A stretch of 64,000 bases of DNA, from assembly GCA_025060505.1 (NCBI GenBank), contig JANXBU010000003.1, forward strand, positions 1-64,000, written 5' to 3'. Of this stretch, positions 9,539 through 18,878 are shown in pieces. A program made the position numbers and the translations under genes. Source of the stretch: Candidatus Calescibacterium sp. Its GTDB lineage: Bacteria; Calescibacteriota; Calescibacteriia; Calescibacteriales; Calescibacteriaceae. A model generated the notes under the pieces. It was not told where the DNA came from, did not search any database, and saw nothing but the letters and a program-made list of their open reading frames with translations. Each line of letters begins with the position of its first letter. Position 1 is the stretch's first letter.

Positions 9539-10076
9539 AATCTTTATATTTTTGTTTTTGATTGTTTTTGGCTTTGCTTATACACTATATCCATGGCCAT
9601 GGACAAGGGATATGTACTTTTCTCCTACTGTGAATCATGAGAAAAAACCCAAAGCAGATACAGAAGCAATACCCAGAGGCGGGGCGAATCCAGTCATTTT
9701 AGCCAAGAGAAAACTACAGAATCCGGTTTTGGTTAAAAACTCTTTCAACGAGTATAAAAATCCTGTTCGTCCAACAGAGGAATCAATCAAGAATGGAGAG
9801 AGATTATACAACATATACTGTATAGGTTGCCATGGAAAGCAAGGTGTAGGAGATGGTGAAGTTGCAAAGAGGATGGTTCCGCCGCAAAACCTTCAGTCTG
9901 ATTATGCTAAAAACCTTCCAGATGGTTATATTTTTGCCACTATTATAGGGGGAAGTGTTATAATGCCCGCTCAGAAAAAGGCTCTTTCTGAGAAAGAAGT
10001 TTGGGATATCGTGAACTATGTGAGAAAGTTGCAGGGATTTGATGTTATGGCAAGATGGGAACAGATGAACAAATAA
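9528..10076 (+). CDS. actE: Alternative complex III subunit ActE, monohaem cytochrome c
   Basis: 182 residues, with an N-terminal membrane anchor (about 3-20), a linker with RDMYFSPTV typical of ActE, and one CxxCH (C98-H102, CIGCHGKQGVGDG). A likely axial Met is M146 in GGSVIMPAQK. Many ActE proteins are lipoproteins; here no lipobox Cys is present, so it looks anchored by its uncleaved signal. The start has GAGGAGG about 10 nt upstream. Its role is to pass electrons to the terminal oxidase or a soluble cytochrome c. Confidence 0.9.
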   Translation: MRFKIFIFLFLIVFGFAYTLYPWPWTRDMYFSPTVNHEKKPKADTEAIPRGGANPVILAKRKLQNPVLVKNSFNEYKNPVRPTEESIKNGERLYNIYCIGCHGKQGVGDGEVAKRMVPPQNLQSDYAKNLPDGYIFATIIGGSVIMPAQKKALSEKEVWDIVNYVRKLQGFDVMARWEQMNK

Positions 10077-10104
10077 GATGAATTAATAGGGAGGGAATTA
10101 CGTT

Positions 10105-11298
10105 ATGAAGCATTTTGAGTTTACAGAAACCGAAGCTAAAAGGAATTTTTTCAGTGGAACTATAAATCCGGTAGCCTACATTGTTTTGGGTATTTCTATT
10201 GTTGTTGCTTTTCTTGGTCTGACATCTGATCCAAAGAGGTTCTGGGGTATATTCCATACGAACCTTCTCTTCTTTCTTGGTATAGCGCAGGGAAGTGCTC
10301 TTTTTTATGCTCTTGTTAAAGTTACAAAGGGGTACTGGTCTGTTCCAATTATAAGGGTTATTCCATATGGAATTTTGCTTCTACCAATTGTGACTGTGCT
10401 TTTCTTTATTGAGTGGATTTTTGGCGGAAAATATATTTTCCCTTACTTTCATCCAGAAGAAATCCATCATCACAGATTTGGTTGGCTTTCTCCATCGTTT
10501 GTCTTCACCAGAGATGCGATTATTCTTTTGATTATGAACTTTTTGAGCTTACGACTGGTTGGATATTCTCTTGCAACAGATGGACTAAAAATTCCTTTTA
10601 TACCTTCTCCAAATGTTTCGCCAGATGTTGCTATTAAGAAAATTCATTCACTTAGTAAAGCCGTTGTAGTCTTTTTCGTAGTTGGTTATACCATCTTTGG
10701 TTGGGATCAAGCCATGTATCTCGATCCGCATTGGTACAGCACTATATTTGGAGCTCGTTTCTTCATAACAATGCACCTGACATACCTTGCTACCTTTTCT
10801 TTCATAAACTCATATCTTATGACGAAACAGGAATTTGTAGAGAAGGTAGGTAAAAAATATCTCAACAACGTAGGAACTCTGATTTTTGGATTTTGTATAT
10901 TCTGGTCTTATCTGTTTTATGCGGAGCTCGTGGTTATATACATGGGAAATATACCTGAATTTACACACTGGTATGTTGATAGAATTTACTCACCATGGAG
11001 AATTACTTTCTTCCTTGAAATCTTTTTAGTTTTTGTTATTCCATTCTTAACTCTTCTTCATATTCCTATAAAGACAAACCCGAGAATACTTCCTTTCATA
11101 GCTTCGGCTGTTCTTTTGGGTCTATTTATAAGAACCTATGATGTTGCATACTTTGAGATAGTGAAATCTGAAGCTCCTCAGTTCGGATGGATTGAGCTCG
11201 GTGTTACTGCTGGTTTCGTTTCACTTACATATATTATCTCTAAATTTTATCTTCGTAAGACAAACGCTTTCCCAATATACGAAGCCGAAAATTTCTAA
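10105..11298 (+). CDS. actF: Alternative complex III subunit ActF, second polytopic quinol-interacting subunit
   Basis: 397 residues and about ten membrane segments. It follows actE by 28 nt, with GGGAGGG upstream of the ATG. Conserved-looking features are the His-rich YFHPEEIHHHRFGWLSP loop (about 114-130), SFVFTRDAII, and WDQAMYLDPHWYSTIFG (about 201-217), a stretch shared by ActC/ActF-type and NrfD-type proteins. It completes actABCDEF; no actG follows. The operon is self-contained, and the oxidase it should feed is encoded 43 kb away. Confidence 0.9.
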   Translation: MKHFEFTETEAKRNFFSGTINPVAYIVLGISIVVAFLGLTSDPKRFWGIFHTNLLFFLGIAQGSALFYALVKVTKGYWSVPIIRVIPYGILLLPIVTVLFFIEWIFGGKYIFPYFHPEEIHHHRFGWLSPSFVFTRDAIILLIMNFLSLRLVGYSLATDGLKIPFIPSPNVSPDVAIKKIHSLSKAVVVFFVVGYTIFGWDQAMYLDPHWYSTIFGARFFITMHLTYLATFSFINSYLMTKQEFVEKVGKKYLNNVGTLIFGFCIFWSYLFYAELVVIYMGNIPEFTHWYVDRIYSPWRITFFLEIFLVFVIPFLTLLHIPIKTNPRILPFIASAVLLGLFIRTYDVAYFEIVKSEAPQFGWIELGVTAGFVSLTYIISKFYLRKTNAFPIYEAENF

Positions 11299-11304
11299 AA
11301 AGTT

Positions 11305-11310
11305 TATAAT
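11305..11310 (+). promoter_or_regulatory. TATAAT box 7 nt before the start codon at 11318
   Basis: A perfect TATAAT ends 7 nt before the ATG, so transcription starting at the usual distance would begin at or next to the start codon. No Shine-Dalgarno is present. This may give the downstream gene its own leaderless transcript besides read-through from actF. Confidence 0.45.
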
Positions 11311-11317
11311 TTATTTG

Positions 11318-12115
11318 ATGTCTCGTTTCTTTATTATTCTGTTTCTTTTGCTTCCACTTGCGCTTTGTGGGAAGAAAAATGAAAGGAGTGATATGAAACT
11401 TTCAAGTTCTGATATAGAAAAAATATATTTTTCTGTTACCTATTCTGCTTATCTTGTAAGTAACATTTCGTCCTTCATAATGTTGATGGCTTCAAAAACA
11501 GATGAATGTATTACTTCAGATGGAAATCAGAAGATTTTCAACTGCTCTTCTACATCTCCCGCTGTTTTTGGGTCAATCTTGGTAGATGGAATTATTTACT
11601 TTTTAAATCTCACTGTTGTATCTGATACATTACAGGGTAATCTTTCGGGAACAGCACAGGTAAGGGGAGAAGGTTTAATGTTGAGCGAAATCTCAATAAA
11701 AATAACCTCAATTTCAGATAATCCACCAAAGAATGGAGAGATAAAGATCAATAGTGTTTTATTTTCTGGGATAAAAAATGGTTTTTCAGCGTTCGCATCA
11801 AATGGTAAAGTCTCTATTTACTGGACAGATATAGTTGAAATGGAACTTAAAGATTTCAGATACTCTCAGTATACTGATCCAAACACTATCTACACAAATG
11901 TTGTTTTCTATGGTGATTTGAATTTTCCAGCGGATGAAAATCTGTGTATCAGAAATATATCAGGAAGATTTGATGTTTCATTGCTCGGAGTTGTTTCTCC
12001 CGATGGAAATATTCCGTGTCCTGTTGAGGGAAGTATAAAGTTTGGAGCATCTATAATGGATGCAAAATCCATTTCCTGTGATAGTAGATTTCGTTGCAGC
12101 ACATTTATTTTTTGA
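11318..12115 (+). CDS. Secreted protein of unknown function, 265 residues
   Basis: I do not recognise this family. Start chosen at 11318, where a signal peptide begins (MSRFFIILFLLLPLALCGKK); an upstream in-frame start at 11192 would lie inside actF. Cys18 follows the hydrophobic core in a lipobox-like place, but Leu at the -1 position is atypical, so lipidation is uncertain. The mature part is Ser/Thr-rich and looks like beta structure, with Cys pairs near the middle and end (CITSDG, FNCSS; CIRN, CPVEG, CDSRFRC), suggesting disulfides outside the cytoplasm. It follows actF by 19 nt, but a role in the complex is not implied. Confidence 0.7.
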   Translation: MSRFFIILFLLLPLALCGKKNERSDMKLSSSDIEKIYFSVTYSAYLVSNISSFIMLMASKTDECITSDGNQKIFNCSSTSPAVFGSILVDGIIYFLNLTVVSDTLQGNLSGTAQVRGEGLMLSEISIKITSISDNPPKNGEIKINSVLFSGIKNGFSAFASNGKVSIYWTDIVEMELKDFRYSQYTDPNTIYTNVVFYGDLNFPADENLCIRNISGRFDVSLLGVVSPDGNIPCPVEGSIKFGASIMDAKSISCDSRFRCSTFIF

Positions 12116-12214
12116 TATTAACTTTTCTCTTTTCAGCTGAAGTAAATAGTGTATCAATCACCATTGGTTTTTAGATATACACCATATAGCTGCTACAATA
12201 TTTAGTTTATTTTA

Positions 12215-13294
12215 CTATCTTTTGTATATAGGGCACTGCTTGCAGAATTGCGGTGGATTGCTTCTGAAATTTCTTATAAATTTCGCTCTATTTTGGTAGA
12301 AAGTCTTTTCATTCTCAAATATATTACCCATAATAGATTCCGTTGGAAAGAAGAACGGATACGGCATACAGCATGGATATAAAGTTCCGTTCACTCTTAT
12401 GGTTGCCATAAAATATGCTAAGTAGCAATATCCGTTTGCTCTTGTTCCTATATCTTCAAAATTGTTCAGAACAATCTCTATTTTGTTTTTGTATTTTTCT
12501 TTGAGCCCCTGAACCTTTTGACGGGATTTTTCAGATGGAACATGGAGTTCCGGAACATTGAAAAGTAATCTTTGAAACTTGATTCTATCTACGCCTATTT
12601 TGATTCCATTTTTTATTATTTCTTCTGCATCTTCTGTATTCTCCTCTGAAAGAACTGCGTTTATACTTATTATTGGTAGGTATTTTCCAGTCTTTCTCTT
12701 TGCTTCAACGAGTTTTTGGAGGTTATGCAAAACTTTTTTAAGATCACCTCCTTCTCTTATTTTTGAAAATTTCTTTTCATCAAAAGAATCAACAGATGCG
12801 TGTATCTCATATAGACCTGATTGAATAACCTGATATGGATCTGGCAAAACAGAGAAATTTGAGAATATATTTACCAATATGTTTCTTTCAGAGCTTGCAT
12901 ACTTTATCATCTTTATTGTATCCTTAGATAGAAATGGTTCCCCAGATAGGTTCATTATAGCTACAAATGCTTCTGGTATTTTTTCAAATATTTTTGAGAA
13001 ATCTTCAAACCTCATGAATTCCTTTTTGTTCTCACCAGCTCTGCACATCAGACAGTTGAAATTGCATCCACTTACGGTTTCAATCTGAAGTATGCTCGGT
13101 TTTATGTTGTTGATGATTATTCCGTATCTCCATGCAACGAAAGACAGAAGTATGTTTTTGGCTCTTCTCAAAGCTAATTTGGCATTGTTCAGCGGAAAAA
13201 TTTTGTTCGCTACGTATGATATTCTCATTATTTCTTCTTTCGTTCTTATTCTTCTTGAAATTCCAAACCTACTGAGTATAAAATCTAAAACCAT
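12215..13294 (-). CDS. Radical SAM protein with reduced SPASM (twitch-like) domain, copy A
   Basis: 359 residues. The radical-SAM CX3CX2C motif is C77-C81-C84 (GCNFNCLMC), after a 70-residue helical N-terminus. The C-terminal part holds C-X12-G-X4-C (GYC...NGTLYPC), an adjacent second Cys, and a final FCKQCPIY (CX2C). That is four core Cys, enough for one auxiliary 4Fe-4S cluster. SPASM/twitch enzymes modify peptides, proteins or carbohydrates by radical chemistry; the substrate here is unknown. Copies A and B resemble each other most (shared CCMP motif). It is divergent from the membrane protein at 13311 with 16 nt between start codons. Met23 (13228) is a possible later start. Confidence 0.87.
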   Translation of the reverse strand: MVLDFILSRFGISRRIRTKEEIMRISYVANKIFPLNNAKLALRRAKNILLSFVAWRYGIIINNIKPSILQIETVSGCNFNCLMCRAGENKKEFMRFEDFSKIFEKIPEAFVAIMNLSGEPFLSKDTIKMIKYASSERNILVNIFSNFSVLPDPYQVIQSGLYEIHASVDSFDEKKFSKIREGGDLKKVLHNLQKLVEAKRKTGKYLPIISINAVLSEENTEDAEEIIKNGIKIGVDRIKFQRLLFNVPELHVPSEKSRQKVQGLKEKYKNKIEIVLNNFEDIGTRANGYCYLAYFMATIRVNGTLYPCCMPYPFFFPTESIMGNIFENEKTFYQNRAKFIRNFRSNPPQFCKQCPIYKR

Positions 13295-13301
13295 ACAATA
13301 A

Positions 13302-13307
13302 AAATTA
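13302..13307 (-). promoter_or_regulatory. TAATTT box 7 nt before the copy A start
   Basis: On the minus strand TAATTT ends 7 nt before the ATG at 13294, inside the 16-nt gap between two divergent start codons. It overlaps the likely -10 area of the plus-strand gene (TAAAAA ends 6 nt before 13311). The arrangement fits overlapping leaderless promoters that could exclude one another. Confidence 0.4.
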
Positions 13308-13310
13308 GAT

Positions 13311-14957
13311 ATGACGAAGAAAAATTACCGTTTGTTGATATTCTCTGCTATTTTGTTTTTTGTGGTTCTGAACAACTTTTATCTTGACCAATCTATACAT
13401 TCCGAGGGCGTTGGAATAGTTTCTGTTTGGCCGAAAATCATTTTTGGTATTGACTTTGAAAAAGGTAAATTCATATATTCCGATGAAATAGTTGTGAGTA
13501 AGGAACTTGGACCAATTAAACTGAATTTCAACTCATTTTTCCCATATCTTACGGCTGAGATTTTCGGAAAGGATTTAATGATATCTTGGGTTTTCTACTA
13601 TACACCGTTTGTTCCATACATACTTTTTTCTTTCGTAAAAGATAACCCAGCTGTGCAGAAATACATAATACTTATTCCATTCGTGCTTATATTTATCGCC
13701 TATTTTATTTCTTCTCTGAAGCTTGCAAATCTCATGTTTCAAAATTTTTTCAAAGATAAAAAATTCCCGAGCTTATTGTTCATTCTTTTTCTTATCTCTT
13801 CTCCATCTTTGTACTGTTTGTTCTATCAGCTTCATCACCTTCAGGCATCCATTTTCTTTAATCTTTTTGCCATCTCAATTATTCAGAGAAGGTATTTTTG
13901 GAGCGGTTTTTTAGGAGGACTTACTCTTTACTCTTATTCTCCATCTGTTTTCCTTGTTGTTGGTCTATATCTGACACAAATTGTCAAAAATCGTGATTTC
14001 AGAAAAACTTTATTATCAATGCTTTTTTCTTTTATGTTTTTAGTTCCATACATATTTCACTTGTATGTTGCCGAAAAGATAAATTACAAACAGATCTACG
14101 GATGTACCGATTGTATATTTTATAACGCTTATACAGAGATCTATAATTTTTTTGGTCAGAAGATCAGGACTTTTTCTCTTGATGAATTGGGTAAAAACAT
14201 ACAAAAAGATTTTTTACCATCGATTCCAAAATTATTTTCATCTTTTGTGGCAGGTTTCTTCGGAGAATTAAAAAAATCTTTCTCTATATCAGATCTATTT
14301 TTGATATATGGAATAACGTATGAACATTCTGAATTTCACAATCTTGCTAACATTTCTATTTGGGTATTTCTTATTATTTTCTTTGTTTTTGGTTTTCTCT
14401 TTTTCACCGGAACATTTGAGTTTATAGCCTTAATTGTATGTGGATTTATGTATTTTATTTTTGGATATATTTTCCCAACTGTCCCGAAAATGCTATATCT
14501 TCTTTTGCCGTTTTTTTCTATTTTGTTTGTAAAATTGTTCTTTGAACTTCAGAGGTTCGCAAAAGACATAGCTTTCATTCTCATTTTTTCTATGATTTTT
14601 CGTATGATTGATATCTACGGTATTACTGAGAAGTATAATGATTACTTCAGAACAAAAGAAGTGAAAGAAGTTGTGGAATTTGTTGTAGATAGCTCAATGA
14701 AAAATATTTATGTCTTTTCACTACCATTAGCATTTTTTTACTATAGCGAGGGAAGAATCAACCCAACTACTATAGCTATTTACAGATGGACAGAAGATCA
14801 GAAATACAAAATAGCAGAGTTTATTGCACAAAATGTGGATTCACTTGTTATACAGAAGGATTTCGAACCTATATTTCTCAAAGTTGATTCTATGCGAAAA
14901 AATTTTGAGGTGGTTTTTAAGAGCGAATCTTATTTGGTGTTCAGAAGAAAAGAATAA
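13311..14957 (+). CDS. Polytopic membrane protein, GT-C glycosyltransferase-like
   Basis: 548 residues with an N-terminal membrane segment (about 8-25), a roughly 55-residue extracytoplasmic loop, then about ten closely spaced hydrophobic segments to residue 450 and a soluble C-terminal domain of about 90 residues. The large first loop, Pro-rich membrane entry (YTPFVPYILF) and layout resemble GT-C (PMT/ArnT-like) glycosyltransferases. No clear Asp catalytic motif can be assigned, so this is fold-level inference. It is aromatic- and Ile-rich. It is divergent from radical SAM copy A and precedes a similar membrane protein. Confidence 0.6.
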   Translation: MTKKNYRLLIFSAILFFVVLNNFYLDQSIHSEGVGIVSVWPKIIFGIDFEKGKFIYSDEIVVSKELGPIKLNFNSFFPYLTAEIFGKDLMISWVFYYTPFVPYILFSFVKDNPAVQKYIILIPFVLIFIAYFISSLKLANLMFQNFFKDKKFPSLLFILFLISSPSLYCLFYQLHHLQASIFFNLFAISIIQRRYFWSGFLGGLTLYSYSPSVFLVVGLYLTQIVKNRDFRKTLLSMLFSFMFLVPYIFHLYVAEKINYKQIYGCTDCIFYNAYTEIYNFFGQKIRTFSLDELGKNIQKDFLPSIPKLFSSFVAGFFGELKKSFSISDLFLIYGITYEHSEFHNLANISIWVFLIIFFVFGFLFFTGTFEFIALIVCGFMYFIFGYIFPTVPKMLYLLLPFFSILFVKLFFELQRFAKDIAFILIFSMIFRMIDIYGITEKYNDYFRTKEVKEVVEFVVDSSMKNIYVFSLPLAFFYYSEGRINPTTIAIYRWTEDQKYKIAEFIAQNVDSLVIQKDFEPIFLKVDSMRKNFEVVFKSESYLVFRRKE

Positions 14958-15176
14958 ATTATTTCTTAGTTTTATATCATAAAAATCAAAGCTTTACCAT
15001 ATTTTGATTGTTTCTGAAATCTTTCTCTTTTTGTGGTATCTTTTTAGTTACAAAGCATAGGATTGGGTATAGCTTGTGATTGAATATATTTTTGAAATAT
15101 TTTTATATGTTGTTTTTGAATTTTTCATGCTCAGGGAGCTTAGAATAAAATTTCTTGGCTTAGAAAATATTTCTAT

Positions 15177-16682
15177 ATGAATCTCCTAAGAAATTTGAAT
15201 GCAGAAAGCTTCAAGCGAAATGCAACTTTTCTATTCTTTTTGCTCTGTACTTTATGCATAATGTATCCCGAGAATATCAATGATTTGTTCTACTACGATG
15301 ATAATCCAATAAGATACATGATAGCAAAAAGCTGGGTAGAGGGCAAACTTTCGGAGCAAGAAAAAAAATTTTTTCTCGCTTATGGGTCATCAGAGATATA
15401 CATACCATTCTTCTATATAGCTAGGGTATTAAAAGTAGATTATGAGCTTGCATATAATCTTTCATCTATACTGATTTTGATTCTCAGCTTGTTATGGATT
15501 TTCTACTCTCTGCCAAAGGACTTCAAAGATATATATATTATTTTTCCTTTTTTATGTTTGTTTGCCATTGTATGTCTTACAAAAGGTTCAATGCATTGGC
15601 TTGTTGTATCATCTGTACTACTAAACATAATTTGCTCTAGGGAGGTAAAGCCAATACACTATATAGCTATGGGTATATCTTACATAATTTCTCCACCACT
15701 TGTTGTTATCTCCGGAATGCTGTTTTTGATTTTTCTGTTTCGTGGAGATAGGAAGAAAGCTTTTTTGTTTGTGATTCCATTTTTATTTTCAATACCGAAG
15801 TTCATTATTGTATCTGAAATAACTCTTGAGGAGGTAAAAAAAACTCTTAATATGGCTCACCAGATTGGTAGACAAATTGTTGGAGAAACTCATTCATTTG
15901 CACCACCAGTACCATCTGTATTTATAAGACCATTCAAAGCAGATTATTTTGAGAATCCTTTACTTCCCGGAGTTATCATATACCTTACTTTTATCAGGAG
16001 TATTTTTACAAGAGATAAATTTGCGGTATTTGTTTTTGTATCTTTCTATGTATTCATATTTGTTTCAATTCTAATTTTTGAGTTGTGGATAAAAGGTTAC
16101 AATATACCAGATATAGTTGTAAGTATGCTTTCGTTTTTTTTCACATCAAATCCTTTCAGGTTTGCTCCAATAGCATTGGCTTACCTGATAATAAATTCCG
16201 AAAATAAATCTTATGACAAGGTTTTGGGTTTGATTGTAGTCACAGCAATTGTTTTGGCATCTGTTCAATCTGTTGCAAGTAAACAAGGAGAACTACCAAG
16301 AAAGATACCGGAGGAGATAAAATCTTTTATAAGATTTTTGAATGAAATAGATCATAAAAGGATCTTGGTTGAGGGCGATGTACACTTTATAGAAAATGGA
16401 AAACTAGTTCATCCACTCTATAACTCTCATATAATATCGTATATAGTTGCTGAAGTTAATAATAAAGAATTTTACGGTGGCGTTTTCCCTTGGCAACTTT
16501 ATAAATATAACTTTTTCTTTGGTAAGTTTAATTCAAAACCTCTGCAAGAATCAGATATACTTGATTTCATAATTAAAAATAGAATAGAGGCAGTTATATG
16601 TTGGTCAGATCAATGCACAGATTTCTTCTCTAAAGACAAAATATTTCATTTTGGTAAGTTCAAATTTATAAATTTAAAGTGA
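15177..16682 (+). CDS. Polytopic membrane protein, GT-C glycosyltransferase-like
   Basis: 501 residues. The first hydrophobic segment (about 14-28) is followed by a loop with an acidic pair (YYDDNPIRYMIAKSWVEGKL), which could be the metal/lipid-phosphate site of a GT-C fold. Roughly ten more membrane segments and a soluble C-terminal domain (about 385-501) follow. The C-terminal part has a VEGDVHFIENGKLVHPLYN region with strand-helix alternation. It is separated by one nucleotide from radical SAM copy B, which suggests coupled expression and a shared pathway. The glycosyltransferase call is inference. Confidence 0.6.
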   Translation: MNLLRNLNAESFKRNATFLFFLLCTLCIMYPENINDLFYYDDNPIRYMIAKSWVEGKLSEQEKKFFLAYGSSEIYIPFFYIARVLKVDYELAYNLSSILILILSLLWIFYSLPKDFKDIYIIFPFLCLFAIVCLTKGSMHWLVVSSVLLNIICSREVKPIHYIAMGISYIISPPLVVISGMLFLIFLFRGDRKKAFLFVIPFLFSIPKFIIVSEITLEEVKKTLNMAHQIGRQIVGETHSFAPPVPSVFIRPFKADYFENPLLPGVIIYLTFIRSIFTRDKFAVFVFVSFYVFIFVSILIFELWIKGYNIPDIVVSMLSFFFTSNPFRFAPIALAYLIINSENKSYDKVLGLIVVTAIVLASVQSVASKQGELPRKIPEEIKSFIRFLNEIDHKRILVEGDVHFIENGKLVHPLYNSHIISYIVAEVNNKEFYGGVFPWQLYKYNFFFGKFNSKPLQESDILDFIIKNRIEAVICWSDQCTDFFSKDKIFHFGKFKFINLK

Positions 16683-16683
16683 A

Positions 16684-17766
16684 GTGGCAAGATACATTAA
16701 TACAAGGTATAGACAATTCAGATTTCTGTTGAACAAAGCTTTTCCATCTTGGGAACCCCTTTTATCTGTAAGAAGATTCTGGAATCTTATGTTTAGCTAT
16801 TTGCAATGGAAATTTGGGATAAGTTTTTTTGCTACAAAACCAACAATGCTCACAGTTGAGGTGGTCAGAGGATGCAATATAAACTGTATTATGTGTGGAG
16901 CAGGGGAAACAAAAAAGAGCTTCCTTTCATTTGATAAATTCAAGGAATTAATTGAAAACTTTGAGGAGACAATTTTCATATTTCTGTATCTGTGGGGTGA
17001 GCCGTTCCTCTCAAAAGATATAACTAAAATAATAAGATATGCTTCTGTTCAAAAGAGCAAAATTGTTACTGTATACTCAAATTTCACAGTTCTTCCAGAT
17101 GAGGTAGAGCTTATAAATTCAGAACCTTATGAGATAACTGCTTCTATTGATACATTTGATAAGAAAAAATACGAGTTCATAAGAACTGGGGCAAAATTCG
17201 ATAAGGTTATTGAAAACCTACAAAAGCTCATCAAAACGAAACAGAAGCTAAGGAAGAATTTCCCAATCATAGGCATAAATTCAATAGTATCAGAAGAAAC
17301 CTTAGATGATTTTGAGCTGAATATAAAGATGGCGATAGAACTCGGGGTTGATAAGATAAAGTTTCAAGGATTGTTCCCATTTCCAAAAACAGGATTAAAG
17401 GATATATCAGACAGAAACAAAATAAAAAAGATAACAGAAATCAAAAAAAAATACAGTGATAGAATAAAGATAGAAATACTCCCATTTTATGGTGGTATAG
17501 GAGATGATTTTCCAAAAGGATATTGTTTTTTAGCTCATTTTTCTGGAGCCATAGATACAAATGGTTATGCCTTACCATGTTGTATGCCAAATCAGTTCTT
17601 CAACAATCTATCAGCTCTTCTACTCAGTTCATATAGAAATGATTCAATTCTAGGAAATGTTTTTGAAGATCACAAAACATACATTAGAAACAGAGTAGAT
17701 TTTCTGAGATCTTTTCGTAACTCTCGTCCTACGTTTTGTTCGAATTGTCCGCTATATTACAGATAG
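16684..17766 (+). CDS. Radical SAM protein with reduced SPASM (twitch-like) domain, copy B
   Basis: 360 residues from a GTG start one nucleotide after the preceding stop. Radical-SAM Cys are C64-C68-C71 (GCNINCIMC). The C-terminal auxiliary-cluster pattern is C-X12-G-X4-C (GYC...NGYALPC) with a second adjacent Cys, then FCSNCPLYYR. YLWGEPFLSKD is the counterpart of the conserved GGEP motif. It is closest to copy A: both share AGE(T/N)KK after the motif and CCMP in the auxiliary domain. The tight link with the upstream membrane protein is the best clue to its role. Confidence 0.87.
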   Translation: MARYINTRYRQFRFLLNKAFPSWEPLLSVRRFWNLMFSYLQWKFGISFFATKPTMLTVEVVRGCNINCIMCGAGETKKSFLSFDKFKELIENFEETIFIFLYLWGEPFLSKDITKIIRYASVQKSKIVTVYSNFTVLPDEVELINSEPYEITASIDTFDKKKYEFIRTGAKFDKVIENLQKLIKTKQKLRKNFPIIGINSIVSEETLDDFELNIKMAIELGVDKIKFQGLFPFPKTGLKDISDRNKIKKITEIKKKYSDRIKIEILPFYGGIGDDFPKGYCFLAHFSGAIDTNGYALPCCMPNQFFNNLSALLLSSYRNDSILGNVFEDHKTYIRNRVDFLRSFRNSRPTFCSNCPLYYR

Positions 17767-17801
17767 AAATTTTTTCGGTCAATCAGTTGTGAATTGATAA
17801 T

Positions 17802-18860
17802 TCAGCAGTTTCTGTAGTAAATTGGGCAGCCCTCACACCATTTCGGCGGGTTTTCTCTGAAAGTATTCAAAAATTCATTTCTCTGAAAGATTACTCCATC
17901 AGGACCGTCAGAAAAAATATTCCCAAAAACTCCTTTCTTTCTTTTCTCAGGAACAGTTCCACATATACAAGGGTATGTATTCCCATCGGTTGTTATGAAT
18001 AAAGTTGAGTAAGCGAACTGACAGAAACCAGAAAAATAATCACCCCTTTCATAATCGTAGTGCGATATGAGATAAATATCAGCTTTTCCTTTGTATTTTT
18101 TTTTCAGCGATTTTATTATTTCAATATCATTCTTATCTGGTATATCAACAGATGGGTTCAGGAACTCTGCTGTGTAGAGCGTTTGGAAGTAAAATGAATT
18201 TATACCAAGCTCAAGCCCTTTTGAAATTATATCTTCAAGATCGTTGACGTTTTCTTTCATAACAGTGCAATTTATACATATTTCTGGGAACTTGGTGCCG
18301 GTTTTTCTTTTTGCATCCTGTAATTTTTTTATGTTTTTCACAACTACATCTATGTTTCCTCCTTCTCTTATTTTTGAGAACATCTGTTTATCAAATGTAT
18401 CTATTGAGGCAAAAATTTTCCTTATACCTGTTTGAATAAGCTTTTGAGGATCTATAACGGAAAAGTTAGAGAATGGAAGAACAATGAAATTTTTTCTAAC
18501 AGCATAGCTCAACATTTCATAGATATCTCTGTGGAGGAAAGATTCTCCAACTCCGTATGGATAAAGGAATAAAGCATCATCGAATTGATCTAAAATTTTA
18601 TTGAAGATTTCAAGAGATATTTTTGATTTTTCAAAAAGTGTTCCAGCTCTACAACCAACGCAATTGAAATTACAACCATTAACTATTTCAATAAAAAGTG
18701 TCGTAGGTCTTGGAGGAAAAATAAATTTACCAGTTTTCCTACCTATGTAGTTGTTCGCGAGGTTCAAAAATCTTCTGGTGTTGAGCTTTGATACAAAATA
18801 AAGAAGGTCGCTTCTGATCAATCCACTTCTTATTTCATCAATCAGGCTCAGTAGACTCAT
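17802..18860 (-). CDS. Radical SAM protein with reduced SPASM (twitch-like) domain, copy C
   Basis: 352 residues. Radical-SAM Cys are C63-C67-C70 (GCNFNCVGC), then FLYPYGVGESFLHRD in the GGEP position. The C-terminal domain contains SHYDYERGDYFSGFC and C-X12-G-X4-C (DGNTYPC), ending in WCEGCPIYYRNC. It forms a subfamily with copy D (shared SHYDYE-GD stretch and PYGVGE motif). The gap from the end of copy D is 18 nt. It converges with copy B over a 35-bp spacer. AAAGGG lies just before the ATG. Confidence 0.87.
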   Translation of the reverse strand: MSLLSLIDEIRSGLIRSDLLYFVSKLNTRRFLNLANNYIGRKTGKFIFPPRPTTLFIEIVNGCNFNCVGCRAGTLFEKSKISLEIFNKILDQFDDALFLYPYGVGESFLHRDIYEMLSYAVRKNFIVLPFSNFSVIDPQKLIQTGIRKIFASIDTFDKQMFSKIREGGNIDVVVKNIKKLQDAKRKTGTKFPEICINCTVMKENVNDLEDIISKGLELGINSFYFQTLYTAEFLNPSVDIPDKNDIEIIKSLKKKYKGKADIYLISHYDYERGDYFSGFCQFAYSTLFITTDGNTYPCICGTVPEKRKKGVFGNIFSDGPDGVIFQRNEFLNTFRENPPKWCEGCPIYYRNC

Positions 18861-18878
18861 ATACCCTTTTTTAAATTT

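Noticed and set aside
11192-11317. Upstream-extended start for the secreted protein at 11318
   Set aside because: The extension lies within actF and would place 42 residues before a well-formed signal peptide.
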